From the NCBI GenBank assembly GCA_013416795.1, contig RQSC01001015.1, forward strand, positions 1 to 34,912: a DNA stretch of 34,912 nt. The letters are read 5' to 3'. Below are positions 27,201 through 34,912 of the stretch, one piece after another. Numbering within the stretch: position 1 is the first letter of the stretch; every line of letters begins with the position of its first letter. This DNA comes from Prasinococcaceae sp. CCMP 1430. Taxonomy: Eukaryota > Prasinodermophyta > Palmophyllophyceae > Prasinococcales > Prasinococcaceae. A program made the position numbers and the translations under genes. Under the pieces are notes generated by a model. It made no database searches, was not told where the DNA came from, and saw nothing but the letters and a program-made list of their open reading frames with translations.

Positions 27201-29042
27201 CGCTCGGCCTCGCGCTCCTCCCTCTCGGCTTCCTTGGCCGCCAGGCGGTCGGCCCTAGCCTGCGCGCGTTTCTCCTCCCTGAGCCGCGCTGCCTCCTCGC
27301 GGGCGCTGGCTTTGGCTTCCAGGCGAGCGCGCCTCGCTGCCTCGCGGCTGGCCTCGCGCTGCGCCTGTAGCTCCTGCTTCTGTTGGTACTGTGCGGCCAC
27401 TTCCAACGCACGCATCGATGCAGCGGCGGCACGCTCCGCGTTGGTCGCGGTGGCAACCGCTGCCGCAGCGGCCTTCTGCTGATGGGAAACGCTGCGACCG
27501 AGCGTGCCGCGACGGTCGGCGCGCGGGTCATCGGGCGGCAGGACGTTCTTGTCCTCCCACACGCGCAGCTCTGCCTCGCTCTCCCAGGTTCCCCACTGCT
27601 CGACGTACGCGTAATTTTCGCACTCGGGCACGCCCTCGAGGCCCTCGAGGCGGCGGAGCACACTTGGTTCGTCCAGGCCGCTCCAGAACAGGGGGAGCTG
27701 CTGCGGCAGGGAAAAGTGCGTCGCCGGCTGACGAAGGGCCCGCGAGTGCGCGGCGCACAGGCGTTTGTCAAGGGCAGGCCGCGCGTGCGCGCGTGGGAGC
27801 GAGGCGATTGGGAGGGTGTCAGCGGGCGGGTGCAAAGGCGGCACGCCGGCAGGCCAGCTTGCGCGCCCCACGAATGTGGCTGCGCTGGCCGGCTCAGATA
27901 AGCTTTTATATGGTCGAGTATCAGCACGGCGAGCACCCGCTCGCTACGTTGGTGATGCATGTGAGGTTGTGTCATCACGGTTGCCGCCATGGAAGGGAAA
28001 AGGTGCGACCCAGCGCTGCACGGCGTGCGCGCGCACCCATTTCGCGCGCGCGCACCTTCTCCGCTGTGACGGCACGAGGCACAGGCTGGTCCTGCCACGC
28101 GTCGTCGGCCGCAAGGGCCCTCACCTCGGCCTCGCTCACGACGGCCTCGCCGCTTTCCAGCAGGGCCGACATCGCTATCGCCGCCGCGGCGCTGGGCGCC
28201 GGCATGCCGTTGCCGCCGGGCAATGCAGCCGCTGCATCGCCACCGCCGCGGCCGCCGTCCTCCGCGCTGTCGCCGCCGCCATCCCCGACGCACAGCGCAC
28301 CACCTTCGGCGGCGGCGCCGCCTGCGCTGCCCCCGCCGCCGCTGCCGCCAACTGCATCTGCGCTGGCACCCGCGACGGCGCCGTCGAGGAAGCTCTGGTC
28401 GGCGGCGAGCTCGCGGATTTCACGCATGCTGCACAGCGCGCGGTCGAGCTCGCTCGGACATTCGCCACCGCCGCCCCTGCCAACGACATCGGTGCCGCCG
28501 CCGACGGCGGCGGCGCCGTCCGCGTCGCGCTTGCGCTTCCCGCACCGGCCGCTCGCGAGGTCCGCGTCGAGCTTTGCGCGCGCCTTCTTGTACTTCACCT
28601 TGATGGCATCGATGGTGAGGCCCTCGAGCACCAGCACCTCGCGCTCGCGGCGCACGAGAGCGCCGGCGCCGCCCTCGCCACCGCCGCCGCCGTCGACCTC
28701 CATTCCCTGAGGTCCACCGCTTTGCGCGCCAGGCGGCCCCTGCTGCTGCTCGCCGGGGCTACCTCGCTCGCCCACGGGCCGCCCCTCCTCGCCACCAGCC
28801 TGGAGCGGCTCGAGCCACTCGTGGGTGATAGTGAGGCGCACGACGGGCACCACGCGGCCGAACACGCCCTTGCCGAGGACGACGTCGGTGCGCAGCACGA
28901 GGCCGGTGTCGTCGTCGCGGTAGGTGGCGGCGTAGCCCAGCGGTAGCAGCAGCAGATTCTTCATCAGGTCCGAGTGCGGCCTCGAGAGCTCGCCGAGCCA
29001 GTGCACGGTGAGGCCCGGCGCGTGGCGCGCGTCGCCGCGCAC
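24203..29042 (-). CDS. MBD9-like chromatin protein: FYRN-FYRC, DDT, bromodomain-like, PHD, WHIM-like
   Basis: Rebuilt from two ORFs as one gene: exon 29042-28056, intron 28055-27701, exon 27700-24203, about 1494 residues. The donor GTGCGC follows GCGGAGAAG, the acceptor is CTGCCGCAG, and both are phase 0. The first exon has an FYRN-like block ([24 protein letters not shown]), then low-complexity Gly/Ala and a KRKR signal. The second starts with the FYRC-like half [24 protein letters not shown]. Then come a charged coiled coil (27120-27400), a DDT-like helix pair ([14 protein letters not shown], near 26885-27000), a bromodomain-like helix ([13 protein letters not shown], near 26130-26275), a PHD finger ([20 protein letters not shown], near 25850-25990) and WHIM-like segments ([14 protein letters not shown]). 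Plant MBD9 and BAZ/ISWI partner proteins share this order. The first exon opens with GTG, so more 5' sequence is expected. Confidence 0.75.
27701..28055 (-). other. Intron joining the two halves of the MBD9-like gene
   Basis: GTGCGC donor at 28055 and CTGCCGCAG acceptor ending at 27701 on the minus strand, 355 bp, phase 0 on both sides. It contains the stop at 27975-27977 that otherwise ends the upstream ORF, and a TATATAAAAG-like word near 27906-27914 that is probably irrelevant. Confidence 0.75.
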
Positions 29043-30035
29043 ATCTGCGGAGGCGGCGCGGCGGCGACCGCCGGCGCTTTCAATGTTGCCGTGCTGGGCG
29101 CAGCGGGCGGCATCGGTCAGCCGCTGTCGCTGCTACTCAAACAGTCGCCGCTGGTTGGCTCTCTGCGCCTGTACGACATCGCGAACACCCCCGGCGTGAC
29201 CGCGGACCTGAGCCACGTCGACTCGGCTGCGCTCGTCCGCGGCTTCACGGGCGACGCCGAGCTGGATGAGTGCCTCAGTGGGTGCGATCTCGTGGTGATC
29301 CCTGCGGGGATTCCACGTAAGCCAGGTATGACGCGGGACGACCTGTTCAAGATCAACGTGGGCATCGTGCGCGCTCTCGTCAAGGGCGTCGCGCGCGCTT
29401 GCCCGCGCGCGCTCGTGGCGGTGATCTCCAACCCCGTCAACTCGACCGTCGCCATCGCCGCCGAGACGCTCAAAGAGGCGGGCTGCTACGACCCGCGCCG
29501 GCTGTTCGGCGTGACGACACTCGACGTGGTCCGCGCGAACACCTTCCTGGCGGAAGTCGCGGGGCTGCCCGCGGGCACGGTGGAGGTGCCCGTGATCGGT
29601 GGCCACGCTGGCGTCACCATCCTGCCGCTGCTCAGCCAGGCGACGCCGCAGATCGCGCTGTCCGACGCCGAGGCGGTCCAGCTCACCGAGCGCATCCAGA
29701 ACGGCGGCACCGAGGTCGTCAAGGCGAAGGCGGGCGCGGGCTCGGCGACGCTGTCGATGGCCTATGCGGCGGCACGCTTCTCGGAGTCGTGTCTGCGCGG
29801 TCTGCGCGGCGACCCGGGCGTGGTCGAGTGCGCGTTCGTGCAAAGCGAGCTCACCGCCGCGCCGTTCTTCGCGTCGCGCGTCGTCCTCGGTCGCAACGGC
29901 GTCGAGTCCGTGCTGCCGCTGGGGCCGTTGTCGGTCTCCGAGCGGGCAGGCATGGACACGGCGCTGCCCGAGCTCAACAAGTCTATAGCGAAGGGTGTCG
30001 CTTTTGCCAAGGAGGCCGCCGCTGCTGGCAAATGA
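28974..30035 (+). CDS. NAD-dependent malate dehydrogenase, organellar type
   Basis: Interconverts malate and oxaloacetate. The conserved core starts at [17 protein letters not shown] (29079), the NAD-binding loop, and runs about 318 residues. [37 protein letters not shown] (substrate arginines), [22 protein letters not shown] and [16 protein letters not shown] (catalytic His) are all present. This is the dimeric mitochondrial/plastid/peroxisomal class, not the cytosolic one. It lacks a C-terminal peroxisomal signal. The frame opens with GTG at 28974 and no in-frame ATG precedes the core, so a first exon with the transit peptide is missing from this model. The first 100 bp overlap the opposite-strand MBD9-like exon. 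Confidence 0.88.
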   Translation: MRPRELAEPVHGEARRVARVAAHICGGGAAATAGAFNVAVLGAAGGIGQPLSLLLKQSPLVGSLRLYDIANTPGVTADLSHVDSAALVRGFTGDAELDECLSGCDLVVIPAGIPRKPGMTRDDLFKINVGIVRALVKGVARACPRALVAVISNPVNSTVAIAAETLKEAGCYDPRRLFGVTTLDVVRANTFLAEVAGLPAGTVEVPVIGGHAGVTILPLLSQATPQIALSDAEAVQLTERIQNGGTEVVKAKAGAGSATLSMAYAAARFSESCLRGLRGDPGVVECAFVQSELTAAPFFASRVVLGRNGVESVLPLGPLSVSERAGMDTALPELNKSIAKGVAFAKEAAAAGK

Positions 30036-30361
30036 GTGCCGGGGCACCGCGAGCATTCGAGGGTGCCCGCACACGCCCGCGCACCCCGCGCGCACGCACT
30101 GAACACCCCCGTGGCAGCTATTATACCCAACCTGGGTCGGCACGTGTAAAGTCACGATAAGGCGCCCACCGCATTGTACAATACGACTACGCACATTCAA
30201 GCAGCACCGCATGCTCGCTTCGGTCGGACACTTCTGCCGCGCGTGTGCTCGCGGTCGTGGAGGTTTCTGTGCGGGTGTGCGCGCGAGTGTGTATGAGAGA
30301 GTGCGCGTGTCATTGCATGTGCTACAACAGTTGTTGCGTTACGCGATGACACCACACGTAA
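30036..30361. other. MDH 3' flank and start of the repeat-rich area
   Basis: Lower-GC sequence with TATTATACCC at 30119-30128, one copy of a dispersed repeat (27 bp identical core at 30201-30227), and GTGTG-rich sequence at 30270-30315. No gene seen. Confidence 0.5.
30201..30227 (+). repeat. Dispersed repeat, copy A
   Basis: Twenty-seven bases identical to 32327-32353. Similarity continues on both sides (CACATTCA upstream and CCGCGNGTGTGCT downstream) for about 60 bp in all. Confidence 0.9.
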
Positions 30362-30680
30362 AGACCCCGAACCCTCATCAGGCTCGTGGACAGGCCCCTC
30401 AACATGCTCCGATGCGGAGTGCCTCACCTCGGCGGAGTCCAGACCCCGAACCCTCATCAGGCTCGTTGCCAGGCCCCTCAACATGCTCCGATGCGGAGTG
30501 CCTCACCTCGGCGGAGTCCAGACCCCGAACCCTCATCAGGCTCGTTGCCAGGCCCCTCAACATGCTCCGATGCGGAGTGCGCCTCACCTCGGCGGAGTCC
30601 AGACCCCGAAGCCTCAGCAGGCTTGTTGCCAGCCCCCTCAACATGCTTCGATGCGGAGTGCGCATCACCTCGGCAGAAGC
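30362..30680. repeat. Tandem array, four units of 79-81 bp
   Basis: Units at 30362-30440 (79), 30441-30519 (79), 30520-30600 (81) and 30601-30680 (80). The first three are nearly identical; the fourth is diverged. Each begins AGACCCCGAA and ends near CGGCGGAGTCC. Unit lengths are not all multiples of three, so translation changes frame between units and coding constraint is unlikely. Confidence 0.95.
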
Positions 30681-31400
30681 AACAGAGGCAGGAGCGCTTT
30701 GCCCGTCCCCTCGCGATCCCACTCTCGCCCTCCCCCCCAACCCCTTCAACCCCCCCCTCTCCGCCGCACCTGCCCGCGCCCGCCGCGCGCGCTGTGCCCG
30801 CGCCGCCCACCTAAGGCGTACGCCGCCACCAGCGCCGCCTCGTGGGGCCCCCCCCCTAGATGCCTCCCCCTCAGGCGCCGGAGGGTGAGGATTTGGCCAC
30901 GGCCCATAGTTGTCCATTACGTTCCACCTCTTCCTTTTCACATCTGTGGTAACACATCTGAAGAAGCATCCCAAATAGAGTACTCCGACGGAACCCAATC
31001 CAAGCAGTATGGCGGAAGCGATCGCTACGCCGCTCTCGTTCGTGTCAGCGTACACCCATGGTAAGAGCGCCACCCCTGCAAGCGATAGCGCCACGGAGAG
31101 GTAAGTCGCCATGAGGGCGAAAATGAAAGCACACTTTATGCGTGCATTAAAGTTCCCGATGGCGAAGCGATCCCAGGTCGGATACGTATAGGTTACGGTC
31201 GCTGGCTTTGAGGCAAAGTCGTAAGACCCTTCTACTCCGCGTGCCAGTGGTGCCAAGGCCTTCTTGACGCGCCAAAAAAAAAAGGACAGGCGCCACAAGA
31301 CGCGCGCTCTGCGCGCACCGCTGTGGCCGCACCTCTTGTTGGCAACACACACGCCGCGACGTCGCCGACAGTCGCCTGCGCTTAACATCGGCGGGCGCAT
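30399..31400 (-). CDS. Hypothetical two-helix membrane protein, tail running into the repeat array
   Basis: Open from the ATG at 31400, up to 333 residues. I do not recognise a family. The convincing part is residues about 60-170, with a conserved-looking YTYPTWDRFAIGNFNARIK, a helix CAFIFALMATYLSVALSLAG, a short loop with WVYADTNESG, and a second helix IASAILLGLGSVGVLYLGCF followed by Lys/Arg and WNVMDNYGPWPNP. The N-terminus is basic with a Phe run from a poly-A tract and may be UTR. The C-terminal third is Arg/Gly-rich and then reads through the tandem array, so the real stop may lie behind an unrecognised intron. Divergent from the Lys-rich gene by 136 bp. Confidence 0.5.
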   Translation of the reverse strand: MRPPMLSAGDCRRRRGVCVANKRCGHSGARRARVLWRLSFFFWRVKKALAPLARGVEGSYDFASKPATVTYTYPTWDRFAIGNFNARIKCAFIFALMATYLSVALSLAGVALLPWVYADTNESGVAIASAILLGLGSVGVLYLGCFFRCVTTDVKRKRWNVMDNYGPWPNPHPPAPEGEASRGGAPRGGAGGGVRLRWAARAQRARRARAGAAERGGLKGLGGRARVGSRGDGQSAPASVASAEVMRTPHRSMLRGLATSLLRLRGLDSAEVRRTPHRSMLRGLATSLMRVRGLDSAEVRHSASEHVEGPGNEPDEGSGSGLRRGEALRIGAC

Positions 31401-31536
31401 TCACGCGCAGCATACACATTGCTAGTGACCCTTTCGCCGAGCAAAGGGCGGCGGCTGGCGATCACAAGGCACAGGTGCGTGCTGTGTGCACGTGCGCTTC
31501 TGGCGTGCGGTCTCGCGGCTGTGGTGGTGCACAAAG

Positions 31537-32007
31537 ATGCCTCCTAAGGGCAAGATGCCTGCCGATGAAGAGTCTACTGACCGAACCAGACGCAAAAAGC
31601 ACAACAAGAAGATGACGGGGAACTCGAAGAAGACCTGTACGGCCTCGACCATGACTGGCACGACTGGCCTCGATCATGCCGACAATCTCGATCCAGCAGA
31701 TGTAGTGCCGTTCGGCACTGACACAGGGGAGCCACCTTGGCAACCCCCGCCAAATCCTCCCGTCCGTGGCTCATCTAAAAACAAGCGCGCTGGCAGCAAG
31801 CCCGGGTTCGCTGGCACTGGCAGCAAGTCCGAACCCGGGCCTGTGCCCGAAAGAGACGTCAAGAAAAGAGAGAAGCCGCATAAGAAGGCCAGGGAGGCCA
31901 AGTTGGCCGCTGATGACAAGATCACAAAGTCCCCGCGTAAAAAGGCCAAGAAGGCCAAGAAGGCCACTAAAAAGTCCAAGCCCAGAAGCACGGCAATGAC
32001 AAGGTGA
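31537..32007 (+). CDS. Hypothetical Lys-rich basic protein
   Basis: A 156-residue ORF from the ATG at 31537 (MPPKGKMPADEEST). The centre is Pro/Gly/Ser-rich. The C-terminus is a Lys/Ala tail with PRKKAKKAKKATKK, like linker histone tails or nucleolar proteins. There is no globular H1 domain, so it is not called a histone. The stop overlaps AAGGTGAAA, a possible donor, and the frame at about 32178-32288 (ending WKEGARVAELCEFQE) looks coding, so a second exon may exist, although I could not find a phase-consistent acceptor. Codon use is less GC-rich than in the neighbours. Confidence 0.5.
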   Translation: MPPKGKMPADEESTDRTRRKKHNKKMTGNSKKTCTASTMTGTTGLDHADNLDPADVVPFGTDTGEPPWQPPPNPPVRGSSKNKRAGSKPGFAGTGSKSEPGPVPERDVKKREKPHKKAREAKLAADDKITKSPRKKAKKAKKATKKSKPRSTAMTR

Positions 32008-32359
32008 AAGGGGTCATGTCTGTGGCACGGGCATTGGCCGAGACCAAGGACAGCCGCGAAGCAACCACGACAAAAAAGGGCATGAAGGCCATTGCTTGAA
32101 GGCCATCGACCAGTAGCAAGCGAGAGAAACCCACGTCGAGTCAGATGAGATAGATTGTGTCTATCCCGCCTCACCCCGGTTGAAGATGAGAGCTGTAGCG
32201 CGCAGGCTGTCGGTGACGATTTCGACGCCCAGTATCTGCACTGGAAGGAGGGGGCTCGTGTAGCCGAGCTCTGTGAATTCCAAGAGTAGGCGTCTTAAAA
32301 TAAGATTACAGCACATTCACGACAAGGCAGCACCGCATGCTCGCTTCGGTCGGGCAAAT
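32008..32359. other. Convergent region Lys-rich gene / transporter
   Basis: Lower GC. Contains a possible extra exon at about 32178-32288 and the second copy of the dispersed repeat at 32327-32353 just beyond the transporter stop. Nothing else seen. Confidence 0.45.
32327..32353 (+). repeat. Dispersed repeat, copy B
   Basis: Identical over 27 bases to 30201-30227. It lies in the probable 3' UTR of the transporter on the minus strand. Confidence 0.9.
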
Positions 32360-33924
32360 CTACCGCGGGTGTGCTTGCGGTGAGCGATGCGATGACCGCA
32401 CGCGACCGCGCAGTACGGTGGCAACCTCTTCCATGGAGAGCCCCTTGGTCTCGAAGACGATGCACTGCACGAATACGAACGCAGCAGCTGTGAAGCCAGC
32501 GAAGAGGACGAACGTGCGCGCCTTGCCCACGCCATCGACCAGGCTGAGGAAGGTCTGCGCAACGATAAAGTTTGATGACCAGTTCACGACGGTTGCCACG
32601 CCCGTGCCGAGGCTGCGCACGCGAGAGGGGAAGACCTCGGACTGCACTGCCCATGGCACCGGCCCCATTCCTGGACTGAAGCTCAGAATGTAAGCGGCGA
32701 GCCCGCAGAATGCGAGGGGCCCGTCCGGCGTGGCGTCGCGAAACGCCCGAGACAGCATCAGGAGCGATGCGAAGCAGCCAGCGAGCGAGCAGAGCGCGAG
32801 GGTGCGACGGCCGAGTCGGTCGATGAGCGCGAGGCCCGCGATTGTCCCTACCACATTGCCCGCGGCCACGACCGCGCCGTACTTGAGAGCCTCCTGTTTG
32901 TCATCGAAGCCGGCGAGGCTCAATATCTGTGTTGAGTAGTACCTGTGGTTGCATGGGCGCGGGTGCGTCAGGGGCTGCGCCCATGCCCATGCGCGTGCAC
33001 ACATCTATCGTGGCTCGCACTTGCGCGTACGCACATGACGGTGTTGATGCCCACGAGCTGCTGGAAGGCCTGAAGCCCAGCGGCCACGACCAGCGCGTAG
33101 CGATTCTCGGCGCGAGCGAAGAGCTCCGACCACGCCCGACGCCTCGAGCGGCCGCTCCTGTTGCCGTCCAGGAGGGACCGCTCCTCGCCAAGACTCGGGA
33201 CGTGCTCCTCGTCGTCCAGCTCTTGCTCGATCGCCTCAAGCTCATCGCGCGCCTCATCGGGGTCGCGCAGGCGCGCGAGCGCCAGGGCGGCCTCGCGCGC
33301 TCTCCCTCGCCGCGCGAGCCACCGCGGAGATTCGGGCAGCAGGAGGAGCCCAACACTCTGCGCAGCTGCGGGAAGGGCGGCGATGCCGAGCATCCACCGC
33401 CATCGGGCATCGCCACGCATCGCTCGCGCGAAGAAGATGTTGGAGACGTACGCTACCAGTTGCCCTGACGTAATCATGAGCGTATTGGCCGTCACAAGCG
33501 CGCCCCTGCTACGCGTGGGCGCGCACTCGGCGATGTACAGCGGCACCACAGCGCTCGCGACGCCAACACCGAGGCCGACGAGGACGCGCCCGGCGAGTAG
33601 CGAGTAGACCCCCGTCGCGCCCGCCATGGCAAGCGCCCCCGCCATAAAAAGCGCGTCGGCGCACAGCAGCGCCCTCTGTCTCCCGAACCGCTCGCCGAGC
33701 GTACCAGCGAGCGCTGCGCCAGTCGCGGCACCGCCGACCGCTGCCGACACGAAGCTCTCCTGCAAGAGACTAGAGTCGTCCAGCTCTGGCATGCCCTCGC
33801 GGAGGTACAGCAGCGCGCCAGACGCAACGCCGGTGTCGTACCCGAATAGGAAGCCGCCCGTAGCGACTGTCGCCGCGAGCGCCCACATGCGCCCAGAGGG
33901 GGCGAGCTGCGCCCGCTCGGGCAT
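32360..33924 (-). CDS. Major facilitator sugar/H+ symporter, INT-like inositol transporter
   Basis: Exons 33924-33035 and 32942-32360 (minus strand) give 490 residues with 12 helices. The 92 bp intron (GTGCGT to CCACAG, phase 2) splits the ATG of GINTVMYYSTQ. The start is the ATG at 33924; a GTG lies one codon upstream. Signatures are GFLFGYDTGVASGALLYL, LGERFGRQ, AGRVLVGLGVGVAS, LPESPRWL, QAFQQLVGINTVMYYS, LIDRLGRRTLAL and FETKGLSMEEV. The wording around SFSPGMGPVPWAVQSEVFP is closest to the proton/myo-inositol transporters (INT, HMIT) within the sugar porter family. The Cys-rich extracellular insert of some INT proteins is absent. Plasma or vacuolar membrane cannot be decided. Substrate is inferred from the family. 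Confidence 0.85.
32943..33034 (-). other. Intron of the transporter gene
   Basis: GTGCGT donor at 33034, CCACAG acceptor ending at 32943, 92 bp, phase 2. The shortest well-supported intron of the window. Confidence 0.88.
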
Positions 33925-34318
33925 CACGCAGGGCGCGCTCAGGACCGCCTGCCAGCTGGCCGCATTCGCCGACGCACGCCCAGCAGAGCGAAGGAGCGCC
34001 TCTCACTGCCGGCCCTGCGCGGGCACACCCTCTGCCATCCGCTGAGCCGACCGCCCGGATCCAGCCGGCCCCCGAGGGCGCGCACGCGCCACGACTGGGG
34101 GAGAAGGGGGGGGGAAGGGAGGAGGGGGAGGGTGTCGTGTGGCGCCGCCCCCGCCCGCCCGCACCCCCTGTGCGCCGCCCGCCGCCGCTGCTCAACACCC
34201 GCCGCTGCGATGCGTCAGTGACGCATCTTACCCACGGGAGACCACTTTTCAGCGTCACATCCACATCACATCACATCAAATCACATCGAGCGACGTACAC
34301 ACGCGAAACACACACGAG
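33925..34318. promoter_or_regulatory. Upstream region of the transporter
   Basis: On the minus strand it carries CTCCCGTGGG (34231-34240) next to a 19 bp inverted repeat of TGACGCATC (34209-34227), then a G-rich run at 34097-34130 and a CACAT microsatellite at 34259-34285. A bZIP-controlled promoter is inferred. Confidence 0.5.
34209..34227. promoter_or_regulatory. 19 bp inverted repeat with two TGACGCA half-sites
   Basis: GATGCGTCA and TGACGCATC are exact reverse complements around one central G. TGACGCA resembles a bZIP (CRE/AP-1-like) half-site. It is two bases from the CTCCCGTGGG copy. Confidence 0.6.
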
Positions 34319-34807
34319 ATGATTCTTCTGATTTGCGTTTCGATGGGGACCCACGTGGCCTTATTATTTTTTTTTTTTGGCGGCGCCGCGTTCGCGTTCG
34401 CGGGCGCCGTCTCCGCGCTCTCGGGCTGCGTCGCCGGCCGCGTCGCGGCCGAGCCGCGCAAAGCCGCGCAGGTGCGAGGCGTCGCCGCTCGCCTCGCCCG
34501 AGTCGGCGTGCGCGATCGGGCGCGCGTCGCGGGCTGCCCCCTGTGTCGCCCCGTGCACGTGCGCTTCGGGGCCGTGTCCGCCTTCGCCGTTTCGCGCGGC
34601 GCGCGCGAGTTTGCGCGCGACTTTTGGCAGGGGGGCATCTTCGGATCTTCTGCCTGTCGCGCGCGGCCCGATCGGCGGCGCTGCCACACACGCCGCGCTG
34701 CCGCCGCCGCCGCCGCTGCTGCTGCTGCTGCTGCTGTTGGCGCCACGGGGGCGCGAATTCACGAAATATCCGCGCAAAATCCAGACGCTTCCGCGCGCTC
34801 GCATTGA
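34319..34807 (+). CDS. Doubtful hypothetical ORF
   Basis: Opens with MILLICVSMGTHVALL, which looks like a signal or membrane segment, but this is partly a poly-T read, and an Ala tract from a GCTGCT repeat follows (34707-34738). No domain is seen, and the opposite strand is equally open. Most likely GC-rich promoter or 5' sequence of a gene beyond the right edge. Confidence 0.12.
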   Translation: MILLICVSMGTHVALLFFFFGGAAFAFAGAVSALSGCVAGRVAAEPRKAAQVRGVAARLARVGVRDRARVAGCPLCRPVHVRFGAVSAFAVSRGAREFARDFWQGGIFGSSACRARPDRRRCHTRRAAAAAAAAAAAAAVGATGARIHEISAQNPDASARSH

Positions 34808-34912
34808 CCGGCGCCCTGCGGCGCCGCGGGCGGCGCGCGAACCCGCGCAATTCTTCCGTGTGCGCGCGGTCCGAAGGGGCGCCACGTCAGCGGCGCGGCG
34901 CGCGCCGCGCGC

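Noticed and set aside
27906..27914. TATA-like word as promoter of a second minus-strand gene
   Set aside because: It lies in the intron that joins the two halves of the MBD9-like gene, and no ATG follows within 450 bp in any useful frame.
30362..30680. CRISPR array
   Set aside because: Units are directly adjacent without unique spacers, and the genome is eukaryotic.
1..34912. Bacterial origin or prophage
   Set aside because: Introns, poly-Q Mediator subunit, organellar presequences and MBD9/PPM1G-type genes are eukaryotic. No operons or phage genes are seen.

Overview
This is a GC-rich eukaryotic nuclear segment, most likely from a unicellular alga. Genes carry short GT-AG introns (about 90 to 360 bp), organelle targeting-like N-termini, poly-Q tracts and microsatellites, and many products are typical of eukaryotes: Mediator MED15, a PPM1G-type phosphatase, the queuine transferase accessory subunit, and an MBD9/DDT-type chromatin protein. 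A Toc34-like plastid import GTPase, a CBSX-like protein, an INT-like inositol transporter and TTTAGGG-type telomeric words point to a green-lineage, prasinophyte-like alga with a primary plastid. That assignment is an inference.

Layout. 1-6.4 kb: MATE transporter (+), threonine synthase (-), organellar-type methionyl-tRNA synthetase (+). 6.6-11.3 kb: ZZ-like zinc finger protein (-), isovaleryl-CoA dehydrogenase (+), LysM protein (-). 11.9-17.7 kb: QTRT2 (+), MED15 (-), Toc34-like GTPase (+). 18-24 kb: CBSX-like protein (-), a 1.7 kb gap with regulatory-looking structure, PAQR/HlyIII membrane protein (-), PPM1G phosphatase (+). 24.2-30 kb: one large MBD9-like chromatin gene (-) rebuilt here from two ORFs, head-to-head with NAD-malate dehydrogenase (+). 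30-34.9 kb: a less conserved part with a tandem 79-81 bp repeat array, a small membrane protein (-), a Lys-rich protein (+), a dispersed repeat and an inositol/sugar transporter (-).

The genes do not form one pathway. What ties the window together is architecture. Of 16 neighbouring gene pairs, 15 are on opposite strands, giving convergent and divergent pairs with tight spacing. Seven of the eight introns I could place by homology and phase begin GTGCG. A 10-mer, CTCCCGTGGG, occurs four times, three of them upstream of a gene start and the fourth in the one place where strand alternation fails. Long poly-C runs ending in CAG precede or interrupt three plus-strand genes.

Several conserved ORFs (MetRS, Toc34-like, MDH, MBD9-like) have no in-frame ATG upstream of their conserved cores, so first exons are missing, unassembled or unrecognised. 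The most unusual single gene is the Toc34-like protein, which has lost the P-loop lysine and the DxxG glycine but keeps the two dimer-interface arginines.
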